Assembly: GCF_003867075.1 (NCBI RefSeq)
Contig: NZ_CP032544.1
Span: 1,792,001 to 1,856,000, forward strand
Reading direction: 5' to 3'
DNA: 64,000 nt
DNA from: Tenacibaculum mesophilum
Lineage (GTDB): Bacteria; Bacteroidota; Bacteroidia; Flavobacteriales; Flavobacteriaceae
Shown: piece by piece, positions 53,827-62,474 of the stretch
How the letters are laid out: each line of letters starts with the position of its first letter
How positions within the stretch are numbered: position 1 is the first letter of the stretch
Notes under the pieces: generated by a model
Database searches by the model: none
The model's input: only the letters and a program-made list of their open reading frames with translations
What the model was told of the DNA's origin: nothing
Position numbers and translations under genes: made by a program

Positions 53827-54555
53827 ATGTCTGAAAAGATTAAACCATATAAAGATTCTGAATTAGGAAAGAAAGAGCAAGTAGCTCAAATGTTTGACAA
53901 TATTTCTGAAGATTACGACGGCTTAAACCGTGTAATTTCTTTAGGAATTGATGTTAGCTGGCGTAAAAAAGTGGTAAAATTAGTAGGAGAAAATAAACCT
54001 CAACAAATTTTAGATATTGCTACTGGTACAGGTGATTTAGCCTTAATGATGTCTAAATTAAACCCTGAAAGAATTGTAGGGTTAGATATTTCTGAAGGAA
54101 TGCTACAAGTAGGAAGACATAAAATAGCCAAGGCTGATTTATCTAATAAAATTAAAATGATTGTTGGAGATAGTGAAAACATTCCTTTTCCTGATAATAC
54201 CTTTGATGCAATTACTGTTTCTTTTGGTGTTAGAAACTTTGAAAACTTAGATAAAGGCTTAACCGAAATATTACGTGTATTAAAACCTGGAGGTAAGTTT
54301 GTTGTATTAGAAACCTCAAATCCAACCAAGTTTCCTTTCAAACAAGGATATAAATTGTATACTAATTATATTTTACCTATTATTGGTAAACTCTTTTCAA
54401 AAGATAAGGTTGCTTACTCTTATTTATCAAAAACAGCAAATTCCTTCCCTTTTGGAAAGGCTTTCAACAATATTTTACAAAAAAACGGGTTTAAGAATGC
54501 AAAGAATATACCTGTAACGTTTGGTGTTGCATCAATTTATACCGCTTTAAAATAA
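53827..54555 (+). CDS. ubiE: Demethylmenaquinone methyltransferase (MenG/UbiE)
   Basis: A 242-residue SAM-dependent methyltransferase. [31 protein letters not shown] is the UbiE signature. SAM motif I is [15 protein letters not shown], and [15 protein letters not shown] matches the second UbiE signature. It methylates demethylmenaquinone in the last step of menaquinone synthesis, since this phylum lacks ubiquinone. It is one base from porT downstream, so the two are coupled. Confidence 0.95.
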   Translation: MSEKIKPYKDSELGKKEQVAQMFDNISEDYDGLNRVISLGIDVSWRKKVVKLVGENKPQQILDIATGTGDLALMMSKLNPERIVGLDISEGMLQVGRHKIAKADLSNKIKMIVGDSENIPFPDNTFDAITVSFGVRNFENLDKGLTEILRVLKPGGKFVVLETSNPTKFPFKQGYKLYTNYILPIIGKLFSKDKVAYSYLSKTANSFPFGKAFNNILQKNGFKNAKNIPVTFGVASIYTALK

Positions 54556-54556
54556 T

Positions 54557-55255
54557 ATGTTAAAAAAGCTTTTACTTTTCGGAATTTTAGTAACGTCGTT
54601 TTCCACACAAGCGCAAAAAGAAAAAATATTGAAACTTCCTAGTTTTGACAAACCTCTTTTTCACTATGGTTTTTACTTAGGAGCTAATAATAATGGTTAT
54701 AAAATTTCTTATGCTCCAAGTGATTTTGATAATGCTGAAATCGAAGTAGAGTCCTCTATTGGTTTTAATGTAGGTTTAATTGCTGACTTAAGGTTACATA
54801 ATAATATTAACCTACGTTTTGAACCTGGTTTAATGTCTAACACCAAAACATTACGTTTTAAACATATACCTGGAGCAGAAAACGAAAAAACACGTGAGGT
54901 TGGAGCCACATACTTACACTTACCACTGCTGTTAAAATTTAGCACAAACAGGCTTAATAATATGAGACCTTATGTAATTGGAGGAGTTTCATACGATCAT
55001 AACTTTTCAAGTAATGAAAAAAACAGTGATGATAATTTTGCTGGAGAATTTAGAACATCAACCACTAATTTCATGTACGAAGTAGGTATTGGTGTTGATT
55101 TTTACTTAAGTTATTTTAAATTCTCACCTTCTATAAGAGGGGTTTTTGCCATAAATAATGAGGCTATATACGATAACAAATCTCCTAGTCAATGGACAGA
55201 CCCAATTAATTTCTTAGGAACTAGAGGAGTGTTTTTGCACTTAGCTTTTGAATAA
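54557..55255 (+). CDS. porT: T9SS outer-membrane protein PorT
   Basis: A 232-residue beta-barrel protein with a signal peptide (ending TQAQ) and the PorT-type sequence FHYGFYLGANNNGYKI, LHNNINLRFEPGLM, ATYLHLPLLLKFST and a closing FLHLAFE. PorT/SprT is required for type IX secretion, used for gliding and exported enzymes. The ubiE-porT order is commonly seen in Flavobacteriia. Confidence 0.88.
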   Translation: MLKKLLLFGILVTSFSTQAQKEKILKLPSFDKPLFHYGFYLGANNNGYKISYAPSDFDNAEIEVESSIGFNVGLIADLRLHNNINLRFEPGLMSNTKTLRFKHIPGAENEKTREVGATYLHLPLLLKFSTNRLNNMRPYVIGGVSYDHNFSSNEKNSDDNFAGEFRTSTTNFMYEVGIGVDFYLSYFKFSPSIRGVFAINNEAIYDNKSPSQWTDPINFLGTRGVFLHLAFE

Positions 55256-55282
55256 GATTTCTTAAACATATATTCACAATAA

Positions 55283-55313
55283 AAAAAGGCTTTCTAAATT
55301 AGAAAGCCTTTTT
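55283..55313. terminator. Bidirectional terminator after porT
   Basis: A 13-bp stem AAAAAGGCTTTCT / AGAAAGCCTTTTT. It can end porT on the plus strand and the possible small RNA copy B on the minus strand. Confidence 0.85.
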
Positions 55314-55315
55314 AA

Positions 55316-55380
55316 GTTTAAAAATAATATGAAGTCCCCCGAAATCCTATTACTCTTTATTATTTAGACACAAAAAATTT
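55316..55380 (-). ncRNA. Possible small RNA, copy B
   Basis: On the minus strand GATTTCGGGGGACTTC (55331-55346) sits in a short hairpin with AATA / TATT flanks, and the terminator at 55283-55313 follows. The same 16-nt block is in copy A with a different stem. No matching -7 box was seen, so expression is uncertain and the 5' end is approximate. Confidence 0.35.
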
Positions 55381-55461
55381 TATTTGGTCACTTATTTTAT
55401 AAATTATTTAATAATTTATTCAAAAACACAATAGATGTAAATGATTTATTTAAATTTTAAA

Positions 55462-55563
55462 ATAAAAAAAGCCGCAAAAAGCGGCTTTTCATAAAGATTT
55501 CTCTTTATCAATCGGATAGAAGTCCCCCGAAATCTATCGTACTGTTAAAAACATTGTTTTTAG
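55462..55563 (-). ncRNA. Possible small RNA, copy A
   Basis: A -7 box TATCTTTG (minus strand, 55570-55577) is followed by about 100 nt with no reading frame. A hairpin GATAGA / TCTATC carries the loop TTTCGGGGGACT, and a rho-independent terminator (GCCGC / GCGGC plus T run, 55467-55489) closes the unit. Promoter, conserved loop and terminator together support a small RNA. The family is not known to me. Confidence 0.45.
55467..55489. terminator. Terminator of small RNA copy A
   Basis: Stem AAAAGCCGC / GCGGCTTTT with loop AAAAA, flanked by a T-rich tail on the minus strand. It also could end transcripts coming from the plus strand. Confidence 0.75.
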
Positions 55564-55587
55564 CGTTTTCAAAGATATAAAAAAATG

Positions 55588-56415
55588 TTAATTTTTATTA
55601 TTTTTTATAACTATTTTATTGTCAACTACATTTTTAATTGGTAATATAACCTTTCCTGTATCTGTATTAATCGTAATACAAATATTATCTATTGCCACAA
55701 CAACACCTTCTACTTCATCTATTATAACTTTTTCTCCTATTGATATATTCTTTCTTGAATAATAGCCAAAAAGTAATCTAGCAACAGCATCTCTAGCTCC
55801 AAAACCAAAAGCTAAAGTAAACGCTAGTAGTACAGAACCTATTAGTAATGTTAAATTACTTTTTATTACTGATGTGTCTACACCTGCTTGATCAAGAGCT
55901 GTTATAGATAAAAATATTACAATTAAATAAAAAGCAATATTTCCTACTAAATTTCCACCTGAAATTTCAAGAGACTTAAACATGGTTTGAATGGCTTTTT
56001 TTACCATTGTTCCTAAATATGCACCTGCCACAAAAATACCTACTGCTGTTAGTAGTTTTGGCAAATAAGCAAAAAAGCTTTTTATCCCATCAGAAACGAC
56101 ATTCATACCAAATACCTCTGCCCCAACCATTACAAAAATGAAAATTAAAAACCACTTTAAAACAGCTAAAATCACATTAGTTAAAACAATATTAATGGTA
56201 CTGTTCCCAAAAATCTCTGTTTTGTTGAGTTTTTTAGACCATTCATCTATTTTAGTTTTTGATAAAGCCTTTCTAACGATATATAGAAATACTTTTATTG
56301 CCAGCCAAGAAACAATTACAAAAAGAATAAACATCGCTACAGTTGGTAATGTTTTAGCTATGTCTTGAAAAAGATTTAAAAAGGGGGCTAAAATATCTAT
56401 TTGTAGAGTAATCAT
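55588..56415 (-). CDS. MscS-family mechanosensitive channel-like protein
   Basis: A 275-residue membrane protein with about five hydrophobic helices and a short beta domain. The pore-lining and beta-domain region reads SVLLAFTLAFGFGARDAVARLLFGYY, then SIGEKVIIDEVEGVVVAIDNICITI and GKVILPIKNVVDNKI, matching MscS helix 3 and its beta domain. The C-terminal domain of classic MscS is absent. It may release osmolytes on hypo-osmotic shock. It lies downstream of the ECF sigma pair, 35 bp from the 64-residue gene, so it may belong to that operon. Confidence 0.85.
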   Translation of the reverse strand: MITLQIDILAPFLNLFQDIAKTLPTVAMFILFVIVSWLAIKVFLYIVRKALSKTKIDEWSKKLNKTEIFGNSTINIVLTNVILAVLKWFLIFIFVMVGAEVFGMNVVSDGIKSFFAYLPKLLTAVGIFVAGAYLGTMVKKAIQTMFKSLEISGGNLVGNIAFYLIVIFLSITALDQAGVDTSVIKSNLTLLIGSVLLAFTLAFGFGARDAVARLLFGYYSRKNISIGEKVIIDEVEGVVVAIDNICITINTDTGKVILPIKNVVDNKIVIKNNKN

Positions 56416-56450
56416 AATTTTTTGTAGTTAGAGTAGTTAAAATTTAGTTT

Positions 56451-56645
56451 TTAATCTTTTTTAGATTCGTTTTTGTTATGCGAACTGCTACTAAGCAAAT
56501 CTACAATAGTACTCGGATATTTCACAACAAATAAATCTGCTATATCAATTGATAGCTTTATCATTGCTACATCATTAAGCACTTTATCTTTTAGCACTTC
56601 CGGTAACTCCTCGTTATGTAATATTTGTTTAAATGGATTATCCAT
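56451..56645 (-). CDS. Small protein next to ECF sigma factor, unknown
   Basis: A 64-residue, mostly helical protein (MDNPFKQILHNEELPEVLKD, then IADLFVVKYPSTIVDLL) with a Ser/Asn/Lys-rich tail. It begins 6 bp after the sigma factor stop and is almost certainly co-transcribed. It lacks a membrane helix and a zinc anti-sigma motif (HxxxCxxC), so a classic anti-sigma role is not supported; a soluble regulator remains possible. Confidence 0.65.
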   Translation of the reverse strand: MDNPFKQILHNEELPEVLKDKVLNDVAMIKLSIDIADLFVVKYPSTIVDLLSSSSHNKNESKKD

Positions 56646-56651
56646 AATTTA

Positions 56652-57221
56652 TTACAGTTCGTTATACGCTTTCACTACTTTATCTTTAGCCCTTTTCAAT
56701 CGCATCTTAACTGCACTTTCTCCTAAATCTAAACCTATAGAAATATCTTTAATACTCATATCATCCTGATACTTCATTAACAAGATCATTTTCTCTGAAG
56801 GAGAAATTATTTCAAGTGCTTTAGCTAGTTTATCTGATTTTAATTCAAATAGTGTAGCGTCTTCAATATCATCAATATTGCTTTCTTCTCTTATTTCATC
56901 AGTTACTAAGGTAACTTTTTCTTTTTTTTTCTCTTTGTTTCTTTGCACGTAATTAACACAAAAATTATACGTAAAAGAATACAACCAAGTAGAGAATTTA
57001 GATTTTCCTTTAAAAGTTCTCAATTTAACAAATAATCGTATAAAAACATCGTGTGTTAAATCTTGTGCCTCTTCTTTACTTTTAGAAAAACTATAACACT
57101 TATTATACACCACACCTGCGTAACGGTCGTATAAAACAGCAAACAAATGAGTATCATTTTTTTCTACTATTTTACGAACCAAATCTTCGTCGTTTATTTT
57201 CTTTACATCAATACTCTCCAA
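56652..57221 (-). CDS. ECF-type RNA polymerase sigma factor
   Basis: A 189-residue sigma-70 family protein. Region 2 (about 22-95) reads LYDRYAGVVYNKCYSFSKSKEEAQDLTHDVFIRLFVKLRTF ... FSTWLYSFTYNFCVNYVQR, and region 4 (about 125-187) ends KDISIGLDLGESAVKMRLKRAKDKVVKAY. The charged linker KKKEKVTLVTDEIREES separates them. It should direct polymerase to stress or envelope promoters. It is divergent from rpoD and followed by a small soluble protein and an MscS-type channel, which hints at an envelope-stress regulon. Confidence 0.9.
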   Translation of the reverse strand: MESIDVKKINDEDLVRKIVEKNDTHLFAVLYDRYAGVVYNKCYSFSKSKEEAQDLTHDVFIRLFVKLRTFKGKSKFSTWLYSFTYNFCVNYVQRNKEKKKEKVTLVTDEIREESNIDDIEDATLFELKSDKLAKALEIISPSEKMILLMKYQDDMSIKDISIGLDLGESAVKMRLKRAKDKVVKAYNEL

Positions 57222-57442
57222 GGGGCAGTATAGTTAGTTTTTCCTTCTTAGTTACGAATAAATTTAGACACTACTTTAATAGTATGGTCACTTTAAAAAA
57301 CATTAATACAATTCGTTTTAACATTTATTTAACAAATAGACGATTTTTTTTAAGAAACACAAAAATTTTGTAACATTATTGCAACCTCTTACGTATAAGT
57401 TAATGCAGAGTGATTGATAAATTAAAAATATATTTGAAGTAG

Positions 57443-58306
57443 ATGAGACAACTTAAAATTACAAAACAGGTTACCAACAGAGAAACAGCCTCTTTAGACA
57501 AATACTTACAAGAAATTGGAAAAGTAGATTTAATTACTGCTGATGAAGAAGTAGAATTAGCGCAAAGAATTAAAGCTGGTGACCAAAGAGCTCTTGAAAA
57601 ACTAACCAAGGCTAACTTACGTTTTGTGGTATCGGTTGCAAAACAATACCAAAATCAAGGATTAACACTTCCTGATTTAATTAATGAAGGAAATTTAGGT
57701 TTAATTAAAGCCGCTAAACGTTTTGATGAAACTCGTGGTTTTAAATTCATCTCTTATGCAGTATGGTGGATTCGTCAATCTATTTTACAAGCATTAGCTG
57801 AACAATCTCGTATTGTTCGCCTACCTTTAAACAAAATTGGTTCTATTAATAAAATTAATAAAATGTATGCTTTCTTAGAGCAAGAAAATGAGCGCCCACC
57901 AAGTGCTGAGGAAATTGCTAAGAAACTAGACATGACTGTTAATGATGTTAAAGAGTCTATGAAAAACTCTGGACGTCATGTATCAATGGATGCTCCTTTG
58001 ATTGAAGGTGAAGATTCTAATTTATATGATGTATTAAACTCAGGTGAATCACCAAACCCTGACAAAACATTATTACATGAATCTTTACGTATTGAAATTA
58101 ACCGCGCACTAGAAACATTAACTCCACGTGAGGCTGATGTTGTAAAATTATACTTTGGTTTAGGAGAGCATCAACCAATGACTTTAGAAGAAATAGGTGA
58201 AACATTTGATTTAACACGTGAACGTGTACGTCAAATCAAAGAAAAAGCCATCAGAAGATTAAAACACACATCTCGTAGTAAGATTTTAATGACTTACTTA
58301 GGTTAA
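57443..58306 (+). CDS. rpoD: Primary sigma factor RpoD (Bacteroidota type)
   Basis: A 287-residue primary sigma factor without region 1.1. Region 1.2 reads [27 protein letters not shown], region 2 has [55 protein letters not shown], and region 4 ends [27 protein letters not shown]. The short form is normal for the phylum and recognises TTG / TAnnTTTG promoters, which agrees with the boxes seen across this window. A terminator follows. Confidence 0.97.
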   Translation: MRQLKITKQVTNRETASLDKYLQEIGKVDLITADEEVELAQRIKAGDQRALEKLTKANLRFVVSVAKQYQNQGLTLPDLINEGNLGLIKAAKRFDETRGFKFISYAVWWIRQSILQALAEQSRIVRLPLNKIGSINKINKMYAFLEQENERPPSAEEIAKKLDMTVNDVKESMKNSGRHVSMDAPLIEGEDSNLYDVLNSGESPNPDKTLLHESLRIEINRALETLTPREADVVKLYFGLGEHQPMTLEEIGETFDLTRERVRQIKEKAIRRLKHTSRSKILMTYLG

Positions 58307-58361
58307 TAACATAAACAACAACAAATAGTTATCGTAACTATTCGTTTTTTGATTAATGAAT

Positions 58362-58391
58362 GAAAGCTCTCTAATTTGAGAGCTTTCTTTT
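58362..58391 (+). terminator. Terminator of rpoD
   Basis: A 10-bp stem GAAAGCTCTC / GAGAGCTTTC with a 6-nt loop and a T-rich tail, 55 bp after the rpoD stop. Confidence 0.85.
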
Positions 58392-58416
58392 TCATTTTAA
58401 TGCCCTTAGTTTTAAC

Positions 58417-58424
58417 TATATTTG
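58417..58424 (+). promoter_or_regulatory. Candidate -7 box for rpe
   Basis: TATATTTG matches the consensus and ends 32 bp before the rpe ATG. No exact -33 TTG was found. It also shows that rpe starts at the ATG at 58457, not further upstream. Confidence 0.5.
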
Positions 58425-58456
58425 CACATAATAACAACACAACAACTTATATATTA

Positions 58457-59113
58457 ATGGAAAAACTTGTAGCCCCATCAATTTTAGCGGCTGATTTTGG
58501 AAATCTTCAACGTGATGTTGAAATGGTAAATGATAGTAAAGCAGATTGGTTTCATATTGACATTATGGACGGTGTTTTTGTACCAAATATTTCTTTTGGA
58601 ATGCCTGTTTTAAAATCAATTACAAAACACGCTAATAAAATTATTGATGTGCACTTAATGATTGTAGATCCTGATCGTTACATTCAAACTTTTGCTGATT
58701 TAGGCGCCGACATTTTAACAGTACATTACGAGGCTTGTACACATTTACACAGAACAGTTCAAGCAATAAAAGCAGCTGGTATGAAAGCAGGAGTAGCTTT
58801 AAATCCGCATACACCAATTGCAGTTTTAGAAGATATTATAAAGGACTTAGATGTGGTTTGTATTATGAGTGTTAACCCTGGGTTTGGAGGGCAATCATTC
58901 ATTGAAAATACGTACAAAAAAATTCAACAGTTAAAGAACTTAATTGAATTTAGTGAAGCTTCTACTCTAATTGAAATTGATGGTGGTGTAACTGATCAAA
59001 ACGCTAATAAACTTGTAGAGGTAGGTGCTAATGTATTAGTTGCTGGCAGTTTTGTTTTCAAAAGTGACAACCCAACCGAAACAATTGAAAATTTAAAAAC
59101 TATTATAAATTAA
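58457..59113 (+). CDS. rpe: Ribulose-phosphate 3-epimerase
   Basis: A 218-residue TIM-barrel enzyme that interconverts ribulose-5-P and xylulose-5-P in the pentose phosphate pathway. MEKLVAPSILAADFGNLQRD, DWFHIDIMDGVFVPNISFG (metal His and Asp), IDVHLMIVDPD and SVNPGFGGQSFI are diagnostic. The open frame extends 27 codons upstream across the promoter, so the start is set at the ATG 58457. Confidence 0.96.
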   Translation: MEKLVAPSILAADFGNLQRDVEMVNDSKADWFHIDIMDGVFVPNISFGMPVLKSITKHANKIIDVHLMIVDPDRYIQTFADLGADILTVHYEACTHLHRTVQAIKAAGMKAGVALNPHTPIAVLEDIIKDLDVVCIMSVNPGFGGQSFIENTYKKIQQLKNLIEFSEASTLIEIDGGVTDQNANKLVEVGANVLVAGSFVFKSDNPTETIENLKTIIN

Positions 59114-59116
59114 AAG

Positions 59117-59155
59117 TCAAAGCGTATTTAGAAACGAATCTAAGTACGCTTTTGA
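59117..59155 (+). terminator. Probable terminator of rpe
   Basis: An imperfect 14-15 bp hairpin (TCAAAGCGTATTTAG against CTAAGTACGCTTTTGA) with an 8-nt loop. The T tail is short, so termination may be partial. Confidence 0.5.
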
Positions 59156-59234
59156 TTTAACAGCCCTTTAATCCCTTAAAAGGTACTATAAATATAATAT
59201 AGTCAATATTAATGTAATCTTTTTTGAGGTTAAC

Positions 59235-59387
59235 TTATTCTCCCCCACAAATAACATCATTCATACAAACATAGCCTCGAGGAAGTGGTTCACAGCTATG
59301 ACACAAAACGTAAATCCATCCTCCATTAATTGATTTTTGTTCTGCTTTATTTAAAGCAATACCTAGGTTTGAAATGTTTTTAAACAT
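59235..59387 (-). CDS. Small double-glycine-leader peptide, bacteriocin-like
   Basis: A 50-residue frame: leader MFKNISNLGIALNKAEQKSINGG, then a core of 27 residues starting GGWIYVLCHSCEPLPRG and containing four cysteines. The KAEQKSINGG ending is the double-glycine type cleaved by peptidase-containing ABC exporters, common in Bacteroidota small peptides. A -7 box (TATTTTTG, 59409-59416, minus strand) lies just upstream. A secreted bacteriocin or signal is plausible. No C39 exporter is present in this window. Confidence 0.6.
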   Translation of the reverse strand: MFKNISNLGIALNKAEQKSINGGWIYVLCHSCEPLPRGYVCMNDVICGGE

Positions 59388-59408
59388 AATAAAGTGTTTT
59401 AAGTTTCT

Positions 59409-59416
59409 CAAAAATA
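59409..59416 (-). promoter_or_regulatory. Candidate -7 box for the double-glycine peptide gene
   Basis: Minus-strand TATTTTTG fits TAnnTTTG and lies 21 bp from the ATG. The -33 element is not clear. Confidence 0.4.
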
Positions 59417-59512
59417 AATTCTAGAAAACAATTTAACTCACAAAAAACCATAATAAAAGTATGGTTTTATCGTAAAATTAAACTTTTCACACGGCTTATA
59501 TTGAAGAAAAAG

Positions 59513-59932
59513 CTAAAACTGCTCTAATAAGTAATAAATTAAATCCGTGGTAGTTACAATCCCGACTAATTCATTATCATCAACAACTGGCAAAGCATGA
59601 AACTCTTTTTTAGCTAGAATTTCTGCTACCTCTTTAATTGTAGTACTAGAATTTACAGTTTCTAAGTTTTTTGCCATTACTTGATCTATTGTAAACATAT
59701 TGTACACCACAGTATCAACGTCAGTTTCATTTTCATCAATTGCATCTGCAAAACTTATTCGTAAAAGGTCTGTATAACTTAACATTCCTTTTATTTCATT
59801 TCCGCTAACTACCGGAATATGTCTTATATGTTCTTTTTTAAATATTTTTTCTGCTGTCATTAAATCATCAGTACTACTTAATGTAATTACATCTTTAGTC
59901 ATTATAACTGAAACTGGTGTTCTTTTTTTCAT
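59513..59932 (-). CDS. Protein with two CBS domains
   Basis: A 139-residue protein made of a CBS pair: TPVSVIMTKDVITLSSTDDLMTAEKIFKKEHIRHIPVV and IDQVMAKNLETVNSSTTIKEVAEILAKKEFHALPVVDDNELVGIVTTTDLIYYL. Such stand-alone pairs bind adenine nucleotides and act as energy or redox sensors. It is divergent from a Crp/Fnr regulator, so a common stress or oxygen response is possible. No output domain is present. Confidence 0.9.
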   Translation of the reverse strand: MKKRTPVSVIMTKDVITLSSTDDLMTAEKIFKKEHIRHIPVVSGNEIKGMLSYTDLLRISFADAIDENETDVDTVVYNMFTIDQVMAKNLETVNSSTTIKEVAEILAKKEFHALPVVDDNELVGIVTTTDLIYYLLEQF

Positions 59933-60074
59933 TTTAGTAAAGTTTTGTGTTATTATCTACTTCAAATTTCAGTAATAAAAACAAGTATAAACCTGATTAA
60001 AATCATAGATTATCATCTATTTTATTTCTATCTAAAATGTAATTATTTAACTATTTTTACAAAAACATTTTATC

Positions 60075-60707
60075 TTGATAGAAGATTTACAGAAATACTA
60101 CGGTTATTTATTTGAAGAAGCATTATTAAAAGAAATAACTGATGTTGCAATAGCTAAAGAATTTAAAGCCAATGAAGTTATTATTGATATTGGAAGCTAC
60201 ATTACTTCTATTCCTTTGTTATTAAGTGGTGCTATAAAAATTTTGCGTGAAGATAAAGAGGGAGACGACTTAGTCTTATATTATATTGAAAAAGGTGATA
60301 CTTGCGCTATGACACTTTCGTGTTGTATGGGACAGACTAAAAGTAAAATTAAAGCCGTGGCTGAAACTGATGTAAAGCTATTAATGATTCCTAAACAAAA
60401 AATGAGTGAATGGCTTAGTAAATATAAAAGCTGGCAAGAATTCATCTTACATAGTTATCACAGCAGATTACAAGAGTTTATTGATGCTATTGATACTATT
60501 GCTTTTCTAAACATGGATGAACGTTTATTAAAATACCTAAAAGACAAAGCCTTAGTGAATCAAAATGAAACAATTAGCGTAACACACCAACAAATAGCTA
60601 ACGATTTACACACTTCTAGAGTAGTTATTTCAAGACTTTTAAAAGCTTTAGAAAAAAAAGATAAAATAGAACTAAATAGAAATCAAGTTAAAGTGTTAGA
60701 ACTTTAA
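60075..60707 (+). CDS. Crp/Fnr-family transcription regulator
   Basis: A 210-residue regulator. A cyclic-nucleotide-like sensor domain spans about 20-115 (IIDIGSYITSIPLLLSGAIKILR and DTCAMTLSCCMG), then a dimerisation helix and a C-terminal HTH (ISVTHQQIANDLHTSRVVISRLLKALEKKDKI). No N-terminal Fe-S cysteine set of FNR exists; the Cys-Cys in the sensor loop is notable and could be redox active. The start is a TTG at 60075 because no ATG suits. Two palindromes of the Crp/Fnr class lie before the thioredoxin and TolC-family genes nearby. Confidence 0.88.
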   Translation: MIEDLQKYYGYLFEEALLKEITDVAIAKEFKANEVIIDIGSYITSIPLLLSGAIKILREDKEGDDLVLYYIEKGDTCAMTLSCCMGQTKSKIKAVAETDVKLLMIPKQKMSEWLSKYKSWQEFILHSYHSRLQEFIDAIDTIAFLNMDERLLKYLKDKALVNQNETISVTHQQIANDLHTSRVVISRLLKALEKKDKIELNRNQVKVLEL

Positions 60708-60710
60708 CCC

Positions 60711-60726
60711 TGTAACTTAAGTTACA
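60711..60726 (+). promoter_or_regulatory. Palindromic operator upstream of thioredoxin gene
   Basis: TGTAACTTAAGTTACA is a perfect 16-bp palindrome. Its centre is 29.5 bp before a -7-like box TACCTTTA (60748-60755), so it would sit near -42 from the transcription start, the place of a class II Crp/Fnr activator. Confidence 0.7.
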
Positions 60727-60767
60727 TTTATTACAAGAGAATCGTTTTACCTTTATAGTAAAAAACG

Positions 60768-61067
60768 ATGGGTAAATTTTCTGAAATAATTAAAGGTAAA
60801 AAACCTGTTTTGATTGATTTCTTTGCCGAATGGTGCGGTCCATGTAAAATGATGGCTCCTATATTAAAAGAAGTAAAAAAAGATTTAGGAGAAAATGTTA
60901 TTATTTTAAAAATAGACGTTGATAAAAATCAACAAATAGCCAATACCTACCAAATTAAGGGAGTTCCTACCTTTATGCTTTTTAAAGAAAGGAAGCTATT
61001 ATGGAGACAATCTGGGATGTTACACAAGGATGATTTGATTCAAATTATTAATAGTCATGTGAAATAA
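60768..61067 (+). CDS. Thioredoxin-family protein
   Basis: A 99-residue thioredoxin with the active site FFAEWCGPCKMMAPIL and the cis-Pro block IKGVPTFMLFKE. No signal peptide, so it should be cytoplasmic. Reduces protein disulfides. It stands directly behind a Crp/Fnr gene and a strong palindrome, and in front of cydAB, pointing to a redox or low-oxygen regulon. Confidence 0.93.
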   Translation: MGKFSEIIKGKKPVLIDFFAEWCGPCKMMAPILKEVKKDLGENVIILKIDVDKNQQIANTYQIKGVPTFMLFKERKLLWRQSGMLHKDDLIQIINSHVK

Positions 61068-61142
61068 TATCATTATTTTTATTCCACCTTATTGCTACTA
61101 AAAAAACGTTCTTATTTAATAACCTCATAAACAATCTTCGGT

Positions 61143-62471
61143 ATGGAAGACATGCTCTTTTATGATAGAATGCAGTTTGCTTTCACTATTACTTTTCACT
61201 ACTTATTTCCACAATTAACAATGGGACTATCGTTAATGATAGTTTTTTTCAAATGGAAATTTTTAAGGACTAAAATTGAAAAATACAACGATGCTGCTAA
61301 GTTTTGGATGAAAATTTTTGCTTTAAATTTTGCTATGGGAGTTGTCACTGGAATACCTATGGAATTTCAATTTGGAACTAACTGGGCTAAGTTCTCCGAG
61401 CTTACTGGTGGTATTATAGGTCAAACATTAGCTATGGAAGGAATGTTTTCTTTCTTTTTAGAATCTTCCTTTTTAGGGCTGTTTTTATTTGGAGAGAAAA
61501 AACTAGGACATAAGCTTCATTTTTTAACTGGATTCCTTGTCTTTTTAGGCTCTTGGGCGAGTGGTTTTCTAATTATAGCTACACATTCTTGGATGCAAAA
61601 TCCTGTAGGATATGAAATACTAGCCAATGGTAAATTTGTACTAAATAACTTTTCAGCCTTGTTCTCAAACCCATGGTTATGGCCTTCTTATTTGCACAAT
61701 CAGGCTGCTTCCTTGGTAACGAGTTCTTTCGTAGTAGCTGGCATTGGAGCTCTTTATCTTTTAAATAAAAAACACGTAGAATTTGGAAAATTATTTTTAA
61801 AAACTGGAGTTGTTTTTGGAGTTATAGCATCTATCTTAGTTGCTTTTCCTACAGGCGATTTAGCCGCTAAAAATGTTGTCAAATATCAGCCTACAACCTT
61901 TGCTGCTATGGAGGGTATATTTGAAACAGAAAAAGGAGGCTCTGAAATAGTGCTGATTGGACAACCAAATATGCTGGAGAAAAAACTAGACAATAAAATA
62001 GCCGTCCCTAACATCTTAAGCTTTTTAACCTACCAAGAATGGAATGCTGAGATTAAAGGACTCAATGAATTTGATGAAAAAAACTACCCAACAAATATAC
62101 CTGGACTATATTATGCATATCATATAATGGTAGGTTTAGGAACTATTTTTATTGCATTAATGTTAGCTAGCATTATACAGTTATTCAGAAAAAAATTATA
62201 TCAAACAAAATTGATTTTATGGTCTTTACTCTTCATGATTCCATTTCCATATATTGCCAATACTACCGGCTGGTATACTGCTGAATTAGGACGCCAACCT
62301 TGGTTAGTTTATAACTTATTACGAACATCCGCTGGAGCATCTCCTACAGTATCTTCAGGAAACACTTTATTTACTCTTTTAGGGTTTATAGGTTTATACT
62401 TACTATTAGGAATGTTATTTCTAATTTTAGTAGGAAAAATCATTAACAAAGGACCTCAAACAACACATTAA
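61143..62471 (+). CDS. cydA: Cytochrome bd oxidase subunit I
   Basis: A 442-residue membrane protein of the bd quinol oxidase. It has the heme-binding His in FHYLFPQLTMGLSLM, the quinol-site block KYQPTTFAAMEGIFETEKG, and GWYTAELGRQPW near the C-terminus. The Q loop is short, as in most Bacteroidota. With CydB it oxidises menaquinol and reduces O2 with high affinity. cydB starts 3 bp downstream. Confidence 0.96.
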   Translation: MEDMLFYDRMQFAFTITFHYLFPQLTMGLSLMIVFFKWKFLRTKIEKYNDAAKFWMKIFALNFAMGVVTGIPMEFQFGTNWAKFSELTGGIIGQTLAMEGMFSFFLESSFLGLFLFGEKKLGHKLHFLTGFLVFLGSWASGFLIIATHSWMQNPVGYEILANGKFVLNNFSALFSNPWLWPSYLHNQAASLVTSSFVVAGIGALYLLNKKHVEFGKLFLKTGVVFGVIASILVAFPTGDLAAKNVVKYQPTTFAAMEGIFETEKGGSEIVLIGQPNMLEKKLDNKIAVPNILSFLTYQEWNAEIKGLNEFDEKNYPTNIPGLYYAYHIMVGLGTIFIALMLASIIQLFRKKLYQTKLILWSLLFMIPFPYIANTTGWYTAELGRQPWLVYNLLRTSAGASPTVSSGNTLFTLLGFIGLYLLLGMLFLILVGKIINKGPQTTH

Positions 62472-62474
62472 ATT

